Assembly: GCA_946223355.1 (NCBI GenBank)
Contig: CAMIPB010000005.1
Coordinates: forward strand, 1 to 64,000
DNA: 64,000 nt
Origin: an uncultured Corynebacterium sp.
GTDB lineage: Bacteria > Actinomycetota > Actinomycetes > Mycobacteriales > Mycobacteriaceae
Direction: 5' to 3'
Positions within the stretch are counted from its first letter, which is position 1. The number at the start of each line of letters is the position of its first letter. The notes below the pieces were generated by a model, which worked only from the letters and a program-made list of their open reading frames with translations, had not been told where the DNA came from and did not search any database. This document shows, piece after piece, positions 33,988 to 43,884 of this stretch. Position numbers and translations under genes: made by a program.

Positions 33988-34878
33988 TTACCCCTTATAA
34001 ACGCCTCGGTCAAGGGTGTCGCAAGCGGACATTGAGCCGGTCTTGTAGCCCGTCAAGAAGGCCTTTTGGCGGCCCTCCGATGAACCATGTGTCCACAAAT
34101 CAGGACGAACCTCTCCCTGGGTTCGCTTTTGGATATTGTCATCGCCTACGGCGCGCGCTGAATCAACCGCTGCTTGAACCTGTTCATCGGTCAGCGGTTC
34201 TAAAAGTGCGTCTTCACCATCGTCCGCGTGATGTGCCCACAGGCCTGCGTAGCAGTCAGCCTGCAATTCTACTTTCACTGCGTTGGAGTCTTGACCCGGC
34301 TGATTGTAATTCGAAAGCTTGAGGGTTCCCTCAATTTGTTGGATATGGTGTCCGAATTCGTGAGCCACGATGTACATCTGCGCAAATGGGGCATCAGAAC
34401 CACCCAGCTGCTCGAGCATATTAAAGAAAGAGACATCAAAGTATGTTCCCTGGTCTCCAGGACAGTAAAAGGGCCCGGTTTGAGAGGAAGCCATTCCACA
34501 ACCCGATTGGACAGTATTCTCAAAAACCGTCAATCCTGGCTGCGTATATTCTAGATCTGCCTGTTCAGGCAAAACCTTCGCCCATACTTTATCTAGTGAC
34601 TCCGCGGTGAACTGAACGCGACAATCAGCATGTTCGTTGCCATCCTGAGCGGTCTTGCAATGGGGGAGTGCTTCACCATTTTGGGCAGGCTGTTGCTGGC
34701 TTTGCTCCCCACCTAACATCGGCCCGAGGTCAGCGGGACTGCCGCCCAAAAGGAGAAAAAGGCCAATGAGGAGGAGTGAACCGATACCGCCGCCTGCCGC
34801 GATTGTTCCGCCCCGGCCGCCACCACGGCTCGTCGAGCCGGACCGGGAACCGAATTCTGCTCCTTCACGAAATGTCAT
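33988..34878 (-). CDS. YpfJ-type neutral zinc metallopeptidase
   Basis: A 296-residue membrane protein of the YpfJ/KPN family. The Gly/Arg/Ser-rich cytosolic N-terminus is followed by one membrane helix (about 35-55) and an extracytoplasmic domain. The zinc motif HEFGHHIQQ is complete, with downstream ELQADCYAGLWAHH supplying the third ligand. Substrates are unknown. ATG 34878 is chosen over a start six codons earlier because family similarity begins at TFREGAEFGSRSG. It diverges from aspS across a 99-base gap. Confidence 0.9.
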   Translation of the reverse strand: MTFREGAEFGSRSGSTSRGGGRGGTIAAGGGIGSLLLIGLFLLLGGSPADLGPMLGGEQSQQQPAQNGEALPHCKTAQDGNEHADCRVQFTAESLDKVWAKVLPEQADLEYTQPGLTVFENTVQSGCGMASSQTGPFYCPGDQGTYFDVSFFNMLEQLGGSDAPFAQMYIVAHEFGHHIQQIEGTLKLSNYNQPGQDSNAVKVELQADCYAGLWAHHADDGEDALLEPLTDEQVQAAVDSARAVGDDNIQKRTQGEVRPDLWTHGSSEGRQKAFLTGYKTGSMSACDTLDRGVYKG

Positions 34879-34977
34879 ATTTAGAGTGTGCCACACCTAG
34901 TAGCAGATCGCTCCGACAAACCGAGTAAACTGGGCGCGATAGAAAAATCACTTAAGGCTGGAAGGAAATGAGATAGC

Positions 34978-36768
34978 GTGTTGCGCACACACCTGGCGGG
35001 CGAACTCCGCAAAGATATTGCAGGTCAGACAGTTACTTTGACCGGTTGGGTATCTCGCCGACGTGACCATGGTGGAGTAATCTTCATCGACTTGCGTGAC
35101 CGTTCAGGATTGGCGCAGGTAGTCTTCCGCGAGTCTGAAGTCGCTGAACGGGCACATGACTTACGGTCAGAGTTCTGCGTGAAGGTCACCGGCGTTGTCG
35201 AGGCACGTCCAGAAGGGTCTGAAAACCCGAACCTACCGTCCGGCGATATCGAGGTGAATGTCACTGATTTGGAAGTACTGAACAAGTCTGCAGCGCTTCC
35301 TTTCCAGATTGATGATCCTTCGACCTCAGGTGAGGTTGGTGAAGAAGCACGCCTTCGCTACCGTTACCTCGATCTCCGCCGTAAGTCCCAGGGCGATGCG
35401 CTGCGTCTACGTTCCGCAGCGAATCGTGCAGCGCGCGCAGTTTTGGATTCGCACGAGTTCACCGAGATTGAAACTCCAACTTTGACTCGTTCCACTCCAG
35501 AAGGCGCTCGTGACTTCCTTGTACCGGCACGTTTGAAGCCTGGTTCTTGGTATGCGCTTCCGCAGTCTCCACAGTTGTTCAAGCAGCTGCTCATGGTCGC
35601 AGGAATGGAGCGTTACTATCAAATCGCGCGCTGCTACCGCGACGAAGATTTTCGGGCAGATCGCCAGCCTGAATTTACCCAGCTGGACGTCGAGATGTCG
35701 TTTGTAGACCAGGACGATGTTATCGCTTTGGCTGAAGAAATTTTGACGGAGCTGTGGAAGCTCATCGGCTATGAGATTTCAACCCCGATTCCACGTATGA
35801 CCTACAAAGAGGCGATGGAAAAGTACGGTTCCGATAAACCTGATTTGCGTTTCGATATTCAGATCACCGAGTGCACCGAGTTTTTCAAGGACACCACCTT
35901 CCGCGTCTTCCAAAACGAATACGTAGGAGCCGTTGTTATGGAAGGCGGCGCATCCCAGCCACGTCGCCAGTTCGATGCGTGGCAGGATTGGGCTAAGCAA
36001 CGCGGCGCAAAGGGCTTGGCTTACATCACGATCTCCGAGGAAGGCGAGCTCGGCGGACCAGTAGCTAAGAACATCACTGATGCCGAGCGCGAGTCAATCG
36101 CAGCACACGTAGGCGCTAAGCCAGGCGACGCCATCTTCTTCGCAGCGGGTGATACTAAGTCTTCTCGCGCCTTGCTCGGAGCAGCTCGCGGAGAAATCGC
36201 CCGCAAGCTGGACCTCATCAAGGAGGGCGACTGGGCGTTTACGTGGGTAGTGGACGCACCACTGTTTGAACCAGCGGCGGACGCCACCGCATCCGGTGAC
36301 GTTGCTTTGGGTAACTCCAAGTGGACTGCAGTACACCATGCATTCACGTCTCCGAAGCCAGAGTGGAAGGATTCTTTCGACGAAAACCCAGGCGAGGCTA
36401 CCGCTTACGCATACGATATCGTGTGCAATGGTAACGAAATCGGCGGCGGCTCAATCCGTATCCATGAGCGCGATGTACAGGAGCGCGTTTTCAAGGTTAT
36501 GGGGATCGGCGAGGAAGAAGCACGCGAGAAGTTTGGCTTCTTACTTGATGCGTTTGCCTTCGGTGCACCACCACACGGCGGCATCGCGTTTGGCTGGGAC
36601 CGAATCGTCTCTCTACTGGGAGGCTTTGATTCTATCCGGGACGTCATCGCTTTCCCTAAGTCCGGCGGCGGTGTTGACCCACTGACGGATGCCCCTGCAC
36701 CGATTCCAGCGCAACAACGCAAGGAAACCGGCGTTGATTTCAAACCGGAGAAGAAGGACAAGCAGTAA
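34978..36768 (+). CDS. aspS: Aspartyl-tRNA synthetase
   Basis: A 596-residue bacterial-type AspRS. The N-terminal OB fold starts at LTGWVSRRRDHGGVIFIDLRD (shortened here), then motif 2 (FRADRQPEFTQLDVEMS), the bacterial GAD insertion, and motif 3 (GIAFGWDRIVSLLGG). The start is GTG 34978, ten bases after AAGGAA. Whether it also aminoacylates tRNA-Asn cannot be decided here. The next gene begins three bases after the stop. Confidence 0.97.
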   Translation: MLRTHLAGELRKDIAGQTVTLTGWVSRRRDHGGVIFIDLRDRSGLAQVVFRESEVAERAHDLRSEFCVKVTGVVEARPEGSENPNLPSGDIEVNVTDLEVLNKSAALPFQIDDPSTSGEVGEEARLRYRYLDLRRKSQGDALRLRSAANRAARAVLDSHEFTEIETPTLTRSTPEGARDFLVPARLKPGSWYALPQSPQLFKQLLMVAGMERYYQIARCYRDEDFRADRQPEFTQLDVEMSFVDQDDVIALAEEILTELWKLIGYEISTPIPRMTYKEAMEKYGSDKPDLRFDIQITECTEFFKDTTFRVFQNEYVGAVVMEGGASQPRRQFDAWQDWAKQRGAKGLAYITISEEGELGGPVAKNITDAERESIAAHVGAKPGDAIFFAAGDTKSSRALLGAARGEIARKLDLIKEGDWAFTWVVDAPLFEPAADATASGDVALGNSKWTAVHHAFTSPKPEWKDSFDENPGEATAYAYDIVCNGNEIGGGSIRIHERDVQERVFKVMGIGEEEAREKFGFLLDAFAFGAPPHGGIAFGWDRIVSLLGGFDSIRDVIAFPKSGGGVDPLTDAPAPIPAQQRKETGVDFKPEKKDKQ

Positions 36769-36771
36769 GAC

Positions 36772-38010
36772 GTGTCGCCATTGACTAAAGAGCAAGTAGT
36801 CGAAGTAGCAGAAGAATTACTTTCTTCGCGCTTCGGCGGCTCGCAGCAACTTAGCGACATTGAAGATCTGGGCGGTTCTGGTAACGCAGTAGTGTTACGC
36901 GCACGAGTAGCAAACTCACCGTTTCTGCCTCACCGCACCGTGGTCCTGAAGTACATTCCTGAGACTGGTCACCCCTTTGAAGACGCATCATTATTACGTG
37001 AACTTGTTGCTTATCAGTTCACGACGTCGCTAGCCGAAAATGTCCGCCCAGGACCTGTCTTGCTGGCTCACGATATTGCTCAGCGCATCGTCGTATTGAC
37101 GGACTCCGGTGATGGCTACACCCTTGCAGAGCTTTTGGCCTCATCGGATGACACCAAACGTGTTCATTTACTACGTGAACTGGGCACTGCTTTGGGGGCG
37201 ATGCATGCTGGCACTGCTGGGCGTGAAGACGGCTACGACATTTTGTTCTCGCGGATGCAACGAAATCACCCAGAATACGGCGAGAGTAAGGGATTGCGAG
37301 ACAATGTCTTTCGTGCGTCCATCATCATGGGTCTCCAGCTTTTAGAAGCTGCGGACCTTAAGTCTCCAGCAGTCGTGTCACAGTTGGCACAGGAAGCGGC
37401 TTCGAGTTTGAGCTCCTCGCAGTCTCGCGCTTTTACTCCGTTTGATTTATCTCCAGACAACATCATCGTTGCTGACAAGATTCACTTTTTGGACTATGAA
37501 TGGGCGGGGTTCCGCAATGTCATTTTCGACGTCGCGTGCGTGATCGCTGGTTTTCCCCAGTTTCTCTTCGCTCGCCCTATTCAAGACAGTGAAGTGGACG
37601 TATTCGTCAATGCATGGGCTAGGGAAGTGAAGTCTATGTGGCCTCGCCTAGCGGAAGAAACGTACTTGCATGCTTCGATAACCTCCGCATTGGTGGGATG
37701 GGCACTCTCAAGTGTTACCGCGATGAGTATTGGCGGAATTGAAGAGCTTTTAGCGGTTCCTGATGTAGTTGACGCACAAGAATTAGGTAGAGAATCGACT
37801 GACGTGGCCGCCCGTTTATTGGGGCAGGAAAGTGACGGTCCGTATACGGAAGATGAACTGCTTATTCGGCGTGACTTGTATGAGACTTTCGAAGCCCTGG
37901 CGCGTTTTTCTGCTCATGGAAGCGAAGCGGAGTGCTCACACGGTAGCTGCGATACCGTCCATGATTTCAGCGCTCGAGTTGCTGCGCGTTTACAAAAACC
38001 AGGATTGTGA
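36772..38010 (+). CDS. APH-fold kinase-like protein of unknown function
   Basis: A 412-residue protein with an aminoglycoside-phosphotransferase/choline-kinase-like fold. The catalytic loop reads FTPFDLSPDNII, giving the Asp and the Asn five residues later, and the Mg-binding Asp is in FLDYEWAG. The usual His before the catalytic Asp (HxD) is replaced by Pro-Phe, so the loop is atypical. The C-terminus has a C-x3-C with His (ECSHGSCD) that could bind metal. It starts with GTG three bases after aspS and overlaps the start region of rarA, so it is embedded in a translation/replication-repair operon. Antibiotic resistance is unlikely from this context; the substrate is unknown. Confidence 0.75.
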   Translation: MSPLTKEQVVEVAEELLSSRFGGSQQLSDIEDLGGSGNAVVLRARVANSPFLPHRTVVLKYIPETGHPFEDASLLRELVAYQFTTSLAENVRPGPVLLAHDIAQRIVVLTDSGDGYTLAELLASSDDTKRVHLLRELGTALGAMHAGTAGREDGYDILFSRMQRNHPEYGESKGLRDNVFRASIIMGLQLLEAADLKSPAVVSQLAQEAASSLSSSQSRAFTPFDLSPDNIIVADKIHFLDYEWAGFRNVIFDVACVIAGFPQFLFARPIQDSEVDVFVNAWAREVKSMWPRLAEETYLHASITSALVGWALSSVTAMSIGGIEELLAVPDVVDAQELGRESTDVAARLLGQESDGPYTEDELLIRRDLYETFEALARFSAHGSEAECSHGSCDTVHDFSARVAARLQKPGL

Positions 38011-38012
38011 AA

Positions 38013-39386
38013 ATGAGCCAAGATTCGTTATTTGGCGGCGAGCAGCACAGCCCTGGTCACAGTTTGGGCCGGGGCAATAGTATGTTCAAGGCGGACGCCA
38101 ACTCGCCACTTGCGGCCCGGATGCGCCCAAAGACGCTTGACGACGTCGTCGGGCAGCAACATTTGCTCGCGCCCGGTAAACCATTGCGCAGGTTGATCGA
38201 AGGCAGCGGGGAAGCGAGTGTAATCCTGTATGGTCCGCCAGGAACAGGTAAGACAACGGTAGCTTCACTTATCGCAGATGCGATGGGGCAGAATTTCGTA
38301 GGGCTTTCAGCTCTGGATTCTGGTGTTAAGCAGGTCCGTGAGGTGATTACTCAGGCGCGTAGAGAAGCTGTACATGGTGTTCGCACGGTGCTGTTTATCG
38401 ATGAGGTCCATCGCTTTTCTAAAACGCAGCAGGACGCGCTTTTGGCGGCAGTGGAGAACAGGACGGTGTTACTGGTTGCTGCGACTACAGAGAATCCGTC
38501 TTTTTCAGTAGTAGCCCCCTTGCTTTCGCGTTCGTTGCTTTTACAACTCAAATCACTTGAGCCGGAAGATATCAAGACGGTGCTGCTGCGGGCAGTTTCG
38601 GAAGAACGTGGGCTTGCAGGCAGGATTACAATTTCCGATGATGCAGTGGAAGCATTGGTCCAGCTTGCTGGTGGCGATGCCCGTCGATCGTTGACGTACC
38701 TTGAAGCTGCTGCTGAAGCTGTGCCAGATGGCGAGGAACTAACAGCTGAGATTGTGGCCAACAATATCGACCGCGCGGTAGTGCGCTACGACCGCGACGG
38801 TGACCAGCACTACGATGTCACGAGCGCGTTTATTAAATCTTTGCGTGGTTCAGATGTTGACGCCGCATTGCACTACTTAGCTCGCATGATTGAAGCGGGC
38901 GAAGATCCCAGATTCATCGCCCGCCGGTTAGTCATTATGGCTAGTGAGGACATTGGTCTGGCAGATAATTCTGCACTACAAACAGCTGTCGCTGCGCATC
39001 AAGCCGTGCAATTTATCGGTATGCCGGAAGCTCAACTGACATTGGCTCACGCCACTATTGCGCTGGCCACCGCACCAAAATCTAACGCGGTGACCACCGC
39101 GATTTTCTCTGCGCTTGCCGACGTCCGCGCGGGTAAAACAGGGGCAGTACCGCCACACCTAAGAGATGGTCACTATGAAGGTGCGAAGAAGTTGGGCAAT
39201 GCCGTCGGCTACGTGTACCCACATGATGACCCGCGTGGCGTAGTAGAGCAGCGGTACATTCCAGAAGGCCTTGAAACGGCCGTCTATTATCAACCCACCA
39301 CCCACGGTGCGGAGAGTAGACTCCGTGAGTTTATGGGGCGTTTGCGGGCAATCGTGCGAGGTATAGGTAAAGTAGAGCCGTCATAA
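38013..39386 (+). CDS. rarA: Replication-associated recombination AAA+ ATPase RarA
   Basis: A clamp-loader-like AAA+ protein of 457 residues (RarA/MgsA) acting at stalled forks. It has Walker A GPPGTGKTT, Walker B LFIDEVHRF, sensor 1 ATTENPSF, and the C-terminal MgsA tetramerisation region (HYEGAKKLGNAVGYVYPHD). ATG 38013 is preceded by AGGATTG; GTG 38007 in frame lies inside the previous gene's stop region. Confidence 0.95.
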   Translation: MSQDSLFGGEQHSPGHSLGRGNSMFKADANSPLAARMRPKTLDDVVGQQHLLAPGKPLRRLIEGSGEASVILYGPPGTGKTTVASLIADAMGQNFVGLSALDSGVKQVREVITQARREAVHGVRTVLFIDEVHRFSKTQQDALLAAVENRTVLLVAATTENPSFSVVAPLLSRSLLLQLKSLEPEDIKTVLLRAVSEERGLAGRITISDDAVEALVQLAGGDARRSLTYLEAAAEAVPDGEELTAEIVANNIDRAVVRYDRDGDQHYDVTSAFIKSLRGSDVDAALHYLARMIEAGEDPRFIARRLVIMASEDIGLADNSALQTAVAAHQAVQFIGMPEAQLTLAHATIALATAPKSNAVTTAIFSALADVRAGKTGAVPPHLRDGHYEGAKKLGNAVGYVYPHDDPRGVVEQRYIPEGLETAVYYQPTTHGAESRLREFMGRLRAIVRGIGKVEPS

Positions 39387-39417
39387 CATCTGCCCGAATT
39401 AGTGAGGATGACCTTTA

Positions 39418-42093
39418 GTGAAGACCCATGAGATCCGCCAGCGATTTACCCAGCACTTTGTGAACCAAGGCCACGAGGCCGTTCCAAGTGCATCCTTGAT
39501 CCTGGACGATCCCAACCTGCTTTTTGTCAATGCGGGCATGGTCCCTTTCAAGCCCTATTTCTTAGGCCAGCAGACACCGCCATTTCCAAACGGTACTGCG
39601 ACCTCTATTCAGAAGTGCGTGCGCACCTTAGACATTGAAGAGGTTGGTATCACTACTCGCCACAACACGTTCTTCCAGATGGCGGGAAACTTTTCCTTCG
39701 GCCAGTACTTCAAAGAAGGTGCCATCAAAAATGCCTGGACTCTGCTGACAAACAGCGTCGATGATGGTGGCTTGGGTCTCGATCCTGCACGTCTCTGGGT
39801 TACGGTATACGAAACCGATGATGAAGCCGCGGAAATCTGGAATAAGCAGATCGGCATTCCTGTTGAGCGTATTCAACGCATGGGCATGGAAGACAACTAC
39901 TGGTCCATGGGTATTCCTGGTCCTTGTGGTCCGTGTTCGGAGATCTACTACGACCGCGGCCCAGAGTACGGCCGAGAAGGCGGACCAGCAGCCGATGATA
40001 ACCGTTACATGGAGATTTGGAACCTAGTCTTCATGGAGTTCGAGCGCGGCGAGGGTGACAAGAAGGGCAACTTCCCGCTCGTTGGTGAGCTTCCGCAAAA
40101 GAACATTGATACAGGCATGGGCGTTGAACGTGTTGCGTGCATCCTGCAGGGTGTAGATAACGTCTACGAAACCGACCTGTTGCGTCCAGTCATTGATACC
40201 GCGCAGGAACTCACTGGCGCTACCTACGGCCAAAACCAAGACAACGACGTCCGCTTCCGTGTGATTGCGGACCACTCACGCACCGGCATGATGCTCATTC
40301 TTGACGGCGTGACTCCATCCAACGAAGGCCGCGGCTACATCTTGCGTCGCCTGCTACGCCGAATTATTCGCTCTGCACGCATCCTGGGCGCCACCGGTGC
40401 CACTATGGAGCAGCTCATCAACACGATCATGGATACGATGACGCCGTCTTATCCAGAAATTGCTGACAATCGTGAACGCATCGTGCGCGTGGCTTTGGCT
40501 GAAGAAAAGGCCTTCCTCAAGACCTTGGAATCCGGTACCCACCGCTTTGATCAGGCAGCAGCGGAGCTAAAGAAAACCGGGGCTAAGACCGTTAATGGCG
40601 AAGACGCGTTTATTCTTCACGACACGTACGGCTTCCCAATTGACTTGACTTTGGAAATGGCCGCTGAAGCTGGCCTCGATGTGGACATGGACGCATTTGA
40701 TGCAGCCATGAAAGAGCAGCGCGAGCGCGCTAAGGCGGACAACAAAGCAAAAAAGAACGCGCACGCTGATGAGTCCCTTTACCGAGAGTGGGTGGATAAG
40801 CAGCCAACGGAGTTTACGGGCTTTGAGGAACTGAAATCAGAGGCCACCATCATTGGATTGGTCAAAGACGGCGCCAAGGTAACAGAGGTTGCGGAAGGCG
40901 ATGAGGTAGAGGTCATCCTTGACAAGACCCCGTTGTACGCAGAAGCCGGCGGCCAATTGGGAGATCGTGGGCAAATTTTCACCGGAGATGCTTGGCTGGA
41001 AATTGGTGATGTCCAGAAGATCGGTAAGAAGCTGTGGGTTCACAAGGCAAAGGTCACCAAGGGCGGCTTGGATCTCGGTTCTGCGGTCACCGCTGAGGTA
41101 GACAGTCAGTGGCGCCACGGAGCAACACAGGCACACACTGCAACCCACTTGATTCACGCGGCTTTGCGCCAGGTGCTTGGTCCTACAGCCGTTCAGGCCG
41201 GTTCTTTGAATAAGCCTGGCTATTTGCGCTTTGACTTCAACTACACTGATCAGCTGACAGCACAGCAGTTGGAAGAAATCGCAACGATCACCAACCAGGC
41301 TGTTGATTCCAACCTCGCGGTCAACACCATCGAGACCTCTTTGGAAGAAGCCAAAGCCATGGGGGCTATGGCGTTGTTCGGTGAAAACTATGGTTCTAAC
41401 GTTCGTGTAGTTGAAATCGGTGGGCCATTCTCGATCGAGCTGTGCGGTGGTACCCACGTATCTCAATCTGCTGAAATTGGCCCTGTTGCCGTTTTGGGGG
41501 AGTCTTCTGTTGGTTCCGGTGCACGTCGTATCGAGGCCTATTCGGGTCTTGATTCCTTCCGATACTTTTCTAAGGAAGCGGCGCTCGTATCCTCTATCTC
41601 GCGTGACTTGAAGGTGAAACCAGAAGAGCTCCCAGAGCGTATCGCTACTCTCGCAGATAAGCTCAAGGCTGCGGAAAAAGAAATCGACAACCTCCGCAAA
41701 GCACAATTGGTGGCGCAAGCAGGTGAAATGGTTTCTAAGGCGCAAGATGTCAATGGTTTCAAATTGGTAGCGCTGCGCGTTCCTGCTGGCACTGAGGCCG
41801 GCGACCTACGCACCGTGGCAGCAGATATCCGCGGCAAGATGGTGCAGGCTGGGACAGAGGATGCGGTCGTGGTCTTGGCTGCCGACAACGATGGCAAGGT
41901 GCCATTTATTGTTGCCGCATCAAAGTCTGCGGTGGAGCGCGGCGTAAAGGCGGGCGACGTCGTCAAGCTCTATGGCGAATACGTAGAGGGGCGGGGTGGC
42001 GGAAAGCCCGACCTCGCCCAAGGCCAGGGAAGCGCGCCTGAAGGAATTGACCGCGGCTTTGAGGCGGTCAAGGACTTCCTCGAATCGAAGTAA
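39418..42093 (+). CDS. alaS: Alanyl-tRNA synthetase
   Basis: A class II synthetase of 891 residues: catalytic core (FVNAGMVPFKPYF, RHNTFFQMAGNFSFG, GIPGPCGPCSEIYYDRG), tRNA-recognition domain (HTATHLIHAALRQVLG begins the editing domain zinc site with HxxxH; the Cys-His pair is in CGGTHVS), and the C-Ala domain ending GRGGGKPDLAQGQG. The start is GTG 39418. It heads alaS-ruvX-mltG-aroE, an order common in actinobacteria. Confidence 0.98.
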   Translation: MKTHEIRQRFTQHFVNQGHEAVPSASLILDDPNLLFVNAGMVPFKPYFLGQQTPPFPNGTATSIQKCVRTLDIEEVGITTRHNTFFQMAGNFSFGQYFKEGAIKNAWTLLTNSVDDGGLGLDPARLWVTVYETDDEAAEIWNKQIGIPVERIQRMGMEDNYWSMGIPGPCGPCSEIYYDRGPEYGREGGPAADDNRYMEIWNLVFMEFERGEGDKKGNFPLVGELPQKNIDTGMGVERVACILQGVDNVYETDLLRPVIDTAQELTGATYGQNQDNDVRFRVIADHSRTGMMLILDGVTPSNEGRGYILRRLLRRIIRSARILGATGATMEQLINTIMDTMTPSYPEIADNRERIVRVALAEEKAFLKTLESGTHRFDQAAAELKKTGAKTVNGEDAFILHDTYGFPIDLTLEMAAEAGLDVDMDAFDAAMKEQRERAKADNKAKKNAHADESLYREWVDKQPTEFTGFEELKSEATIIGLVKDGAKVTEVAEGDEVEVILDKTPLYAEAGGQLGDRGQIFTGDAWLEIGDVQKIGKKLWVHKAKVTKGGLDLGSAVTAEVDSQWRHGATQAHTATHLIHAALRQVLGPTAVQAGSLNKPGYLRFDFNYTDQLTAQQLEEIATITNQAVDSNLAVNTIETSLEEAKAMGAMALFGENYGSNVRVVEIGGPFSIELCGGTHVSQSAEIGPVAVLGESSVGSGARRIEAYSGLDSFRYFSKEAALVSSISRDLKVKPEELPERIATLADKLKAAEKEIDNLRKAQLVAQAGEMVSKAQDVNGFKLVALRVPAGTEAGDLRTVAADIRGKMVQAGTEDAVVVLAADNDGKVPFIVAASKSAVERGVKAGDVVKLYGEYVEGRGGGKPDLAQGQGSAPEGIDRGFEAVKDFLESK

Positions 42094-42111
42094 GAAGGTA
42101 GAAGCTTTAAA

Positions 42112-42642
42112 ATGGCCGCAGTATATCCAGATACCCCAGGAGTCGACGATCCCGGACACGGCCGTCGCTTGGGGCTGGATGTGGGCACAGTGCGCATCGG
42201 CGTCGCTCGCTCGGACCGAGAAGCTGTTCTTGCCACACCTCTGGAAACAGTCAGACGAGTAACCGGATTCAAGGACCGCGATGGCGCGGACATTGATCGA
42301 ATCCTAGAGATCATCGCGGAGTACGAGATCGTAGAAATTGTGGTTGGTCTTCCTCGTGATCTCAAAGGCAATGGATCAAAAAGTGTGAAGCACGCTAAAG
42401 AAATAGCGTTTCGTATCAACCGTCGACTGCGTAATGATGCCAATATTAACGTTGTTCCGCTGGTGCGATTTGCAGACGAACGTCTGACCACCGTGGCTGC
42501 TACCCACGCGCTTCGTGCGTCGGGGGTCAGTGAGAAAGCCGGGCGGAGCGTGATTGACCAGGCTGCAGCGGTAGAAATCCTGCAGTCGTGGTTAGATGCA
42601 CGCAGAATTGCACTAAGCCAACCTGAGCAAGGAGAAGCGTAA
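42112..42642 (+). CDS. ruvX: RuvX/YqgF-type RNase H-fold nuclease
   Basis: A 176-residue RNase H-fold protein needed in relatives for 16S rRNA 5'-end processing. The motifs GLDVGTVRIGVA (first Asp), VVGLPRDLKG, ADERLTTV (Glu) and SVIDQAAAVEIL (Asp) are intact. ATG 42112 follows alaS by 18 bases; mltG begins three bases after the stop. Confidence 0.94.
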   Translation: MAAVYPDTPGVDDPGHGRRLGLDVGTVRIGVARSDREAVLATPLETVRRVTGFKDRDGADIDRILEIIAEYEIVEIVVGLPRDLKGNGSKSVKHAKEIAFRINRRLRNDANINVVPLVRFADERLTTVAATHALRASGVSEKAGRSVIDQAAAVEILQSWLDARRIALSQPEQGEA

Positions 42643-42645
42643 CCG

Positions 42646-43848
42646 ATGAGCCGGAATAATAACCGCGTAGCTCGACGCATGGATTCTAAGTACGTGAAGC
42701 GGCGTCAGCGAGGTCTCGCAGTACTCGTGGCCTCCCTAGTGCTCATTATCGGTGCGATTGGTTACATCGGTATTCAAAAGACCTTCGGAGGAGGCGGCAA
42801 GGAAGTGGAAGTCGCTGATTTTGAAGGCACCGGAAACGGTGTCATGAAGATGGTGGAAATCCCAGAAGGGTCTTCCATGTCAGAGCTAGGCGGCAAACTT
42901 GTTGAACTCAACGTAGTAAAGACCGACGGGGCTTTCCAGACCGCTGCTGCCAATAACCCGGACGCCGGAAAGATTCAGCCTGGCTTTGTGCGCCTCCAAG
43001 AAGAAATGAGTGCGAAGTCAGCAGTAGACGCACTGTTGTCACCAGAGAATAAGGTCGATTTGCTCGATATCCCAGGTGGTGCGACACTTGCCGATCTCCA
43101 AGTGATTGGTGGAGACAAGCGGTTTGGAATCTACTCCATGATTGAACAAGCCTCCTGCCAGTATGAGCAAGAAGGTAAAGAGTGTGTGAAGAAGGCCGAC
43201 CTTGAGAAGGTTGCAGGTAACGCCGATCTTTCCGCATTGGGCGTACCTGACTGGGCAATGGAAGACATAAAGAAGCGCGGCAATGACCCCAAGCGTCTCG
43301 AAGGTCTCATTGTTCCTGGACAGTACGTTCTTAACCCGGACATGGATGCGCAGGAAATTCTAACGGATCTCATCACGCGTTCTACTAAGTCGTACGAAGA
43401 CTCCGGAATCGAAACTCGAGCTGAAGCAATCGGTTTGAGTCCCTATGAGCTGTTGACTTCTGCATCTTTGGTTGAACGTGAAGCACCTGCCGGCGAGTTT
43501 GGAAAGGTAGCGCGGGTTATTCTCAACCGACTGGAAGAACCTATGCGTTTAGAGTTTGACTCAACAGTCAACTACGGTCTGGAAGATGTTGAGCTGGCAA
43601 CAACTGATGAGCATCGTGCTGAGAAGACCCCGTGGAACACCTACGCCAAGGACGGTTTACCGGAAACTCCAATTGCGAGCCCGAGCATGGAAGCCATCGA
43701 AGCCATGGAAAAGCCAACTGAGGGTGACTGGCTCTTCTTTGTCACCATCGATGACAAAGGCACCACGGTATTTACTGATGACTATGATGAGCACCTTAAA
43801 AACGTTGACAAGGCTCTCAACTCTGGAATCTTGGACCAAAGCCGCTAA
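42646..43848 (+). CDS. mltG: Endolytic transglycosylase MltG
   Basis: A YceG-like membrane enzyme of 400 residues that cleaves nascent peptidoglycan strands. It has a basic N-terminus, one membrane helix (about 26-46), a LysM-like region and the catalytic YceG domain with LVEREAPAGEFGKVARVILNRL, where the Glu is the catalytic acid. The late block NTYAKDGLPETPIASPS is also standard. The start ATG 42646 has AAGGAG upstream. Confidence 0.94.
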   Translation: MSRNNNRVARRMDSKYVKRRQRGLAVLVASLVLIIGAIGYIGIQKTFGGGGKEVEVADFEGTGNGVMKMVEIPEGSSMSELGGKLVELNVVKTDGAFQTAAANNPDAGKIQPGFVRLQEEMSAKSAVDALLSPENKVDLLDIPGGATLADLQVIGGDKRFGIYSMIEQASCQYEQEGKECVKKADLEKVAGNADLSALGVPDWAMEDIKKRGNDPKRLEGLIVPGQYVLNPDMDAQEILTDLITRSTKSYEDSGIETRAEAIGLSPYELLTSASLVEREAPAGEFGKVARVILNRLEEPMRLEFDSTVNYGLEDVELATTDEHRAEKTPWNTYAKDGLPETPIASPSMEAIEAMEKPTEGDWLFFVTIDDKGTTVFTDDYDEHLKNVDKALNSGILDQSR

Positions 43849-43884
43849 AACCGCACCTTAGAACCTCGCAAGGATGTGACCTCA

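Noticed and set aside
34968..34976. A start-stop mini-ORF (ATG AGA TAG) just before aspS
   Set aside because: The AAGGAA site directly abuts this ATG, too close to use; the spacing fits the aspS GTG at 34978.
36772..38010. Aminoglycoside resistance gene
   Set aside because: The fold is shared by many kinases, the catalytic loop is atypical, and the gene is embedded in a housekeeping operon.
40837..41745. A 302-codon open frame antisense to alaS
   Set aside because: It has Cys/Arg-rich composition without family features, lies wholly within a certain gene, and is a codon-bias shadow.
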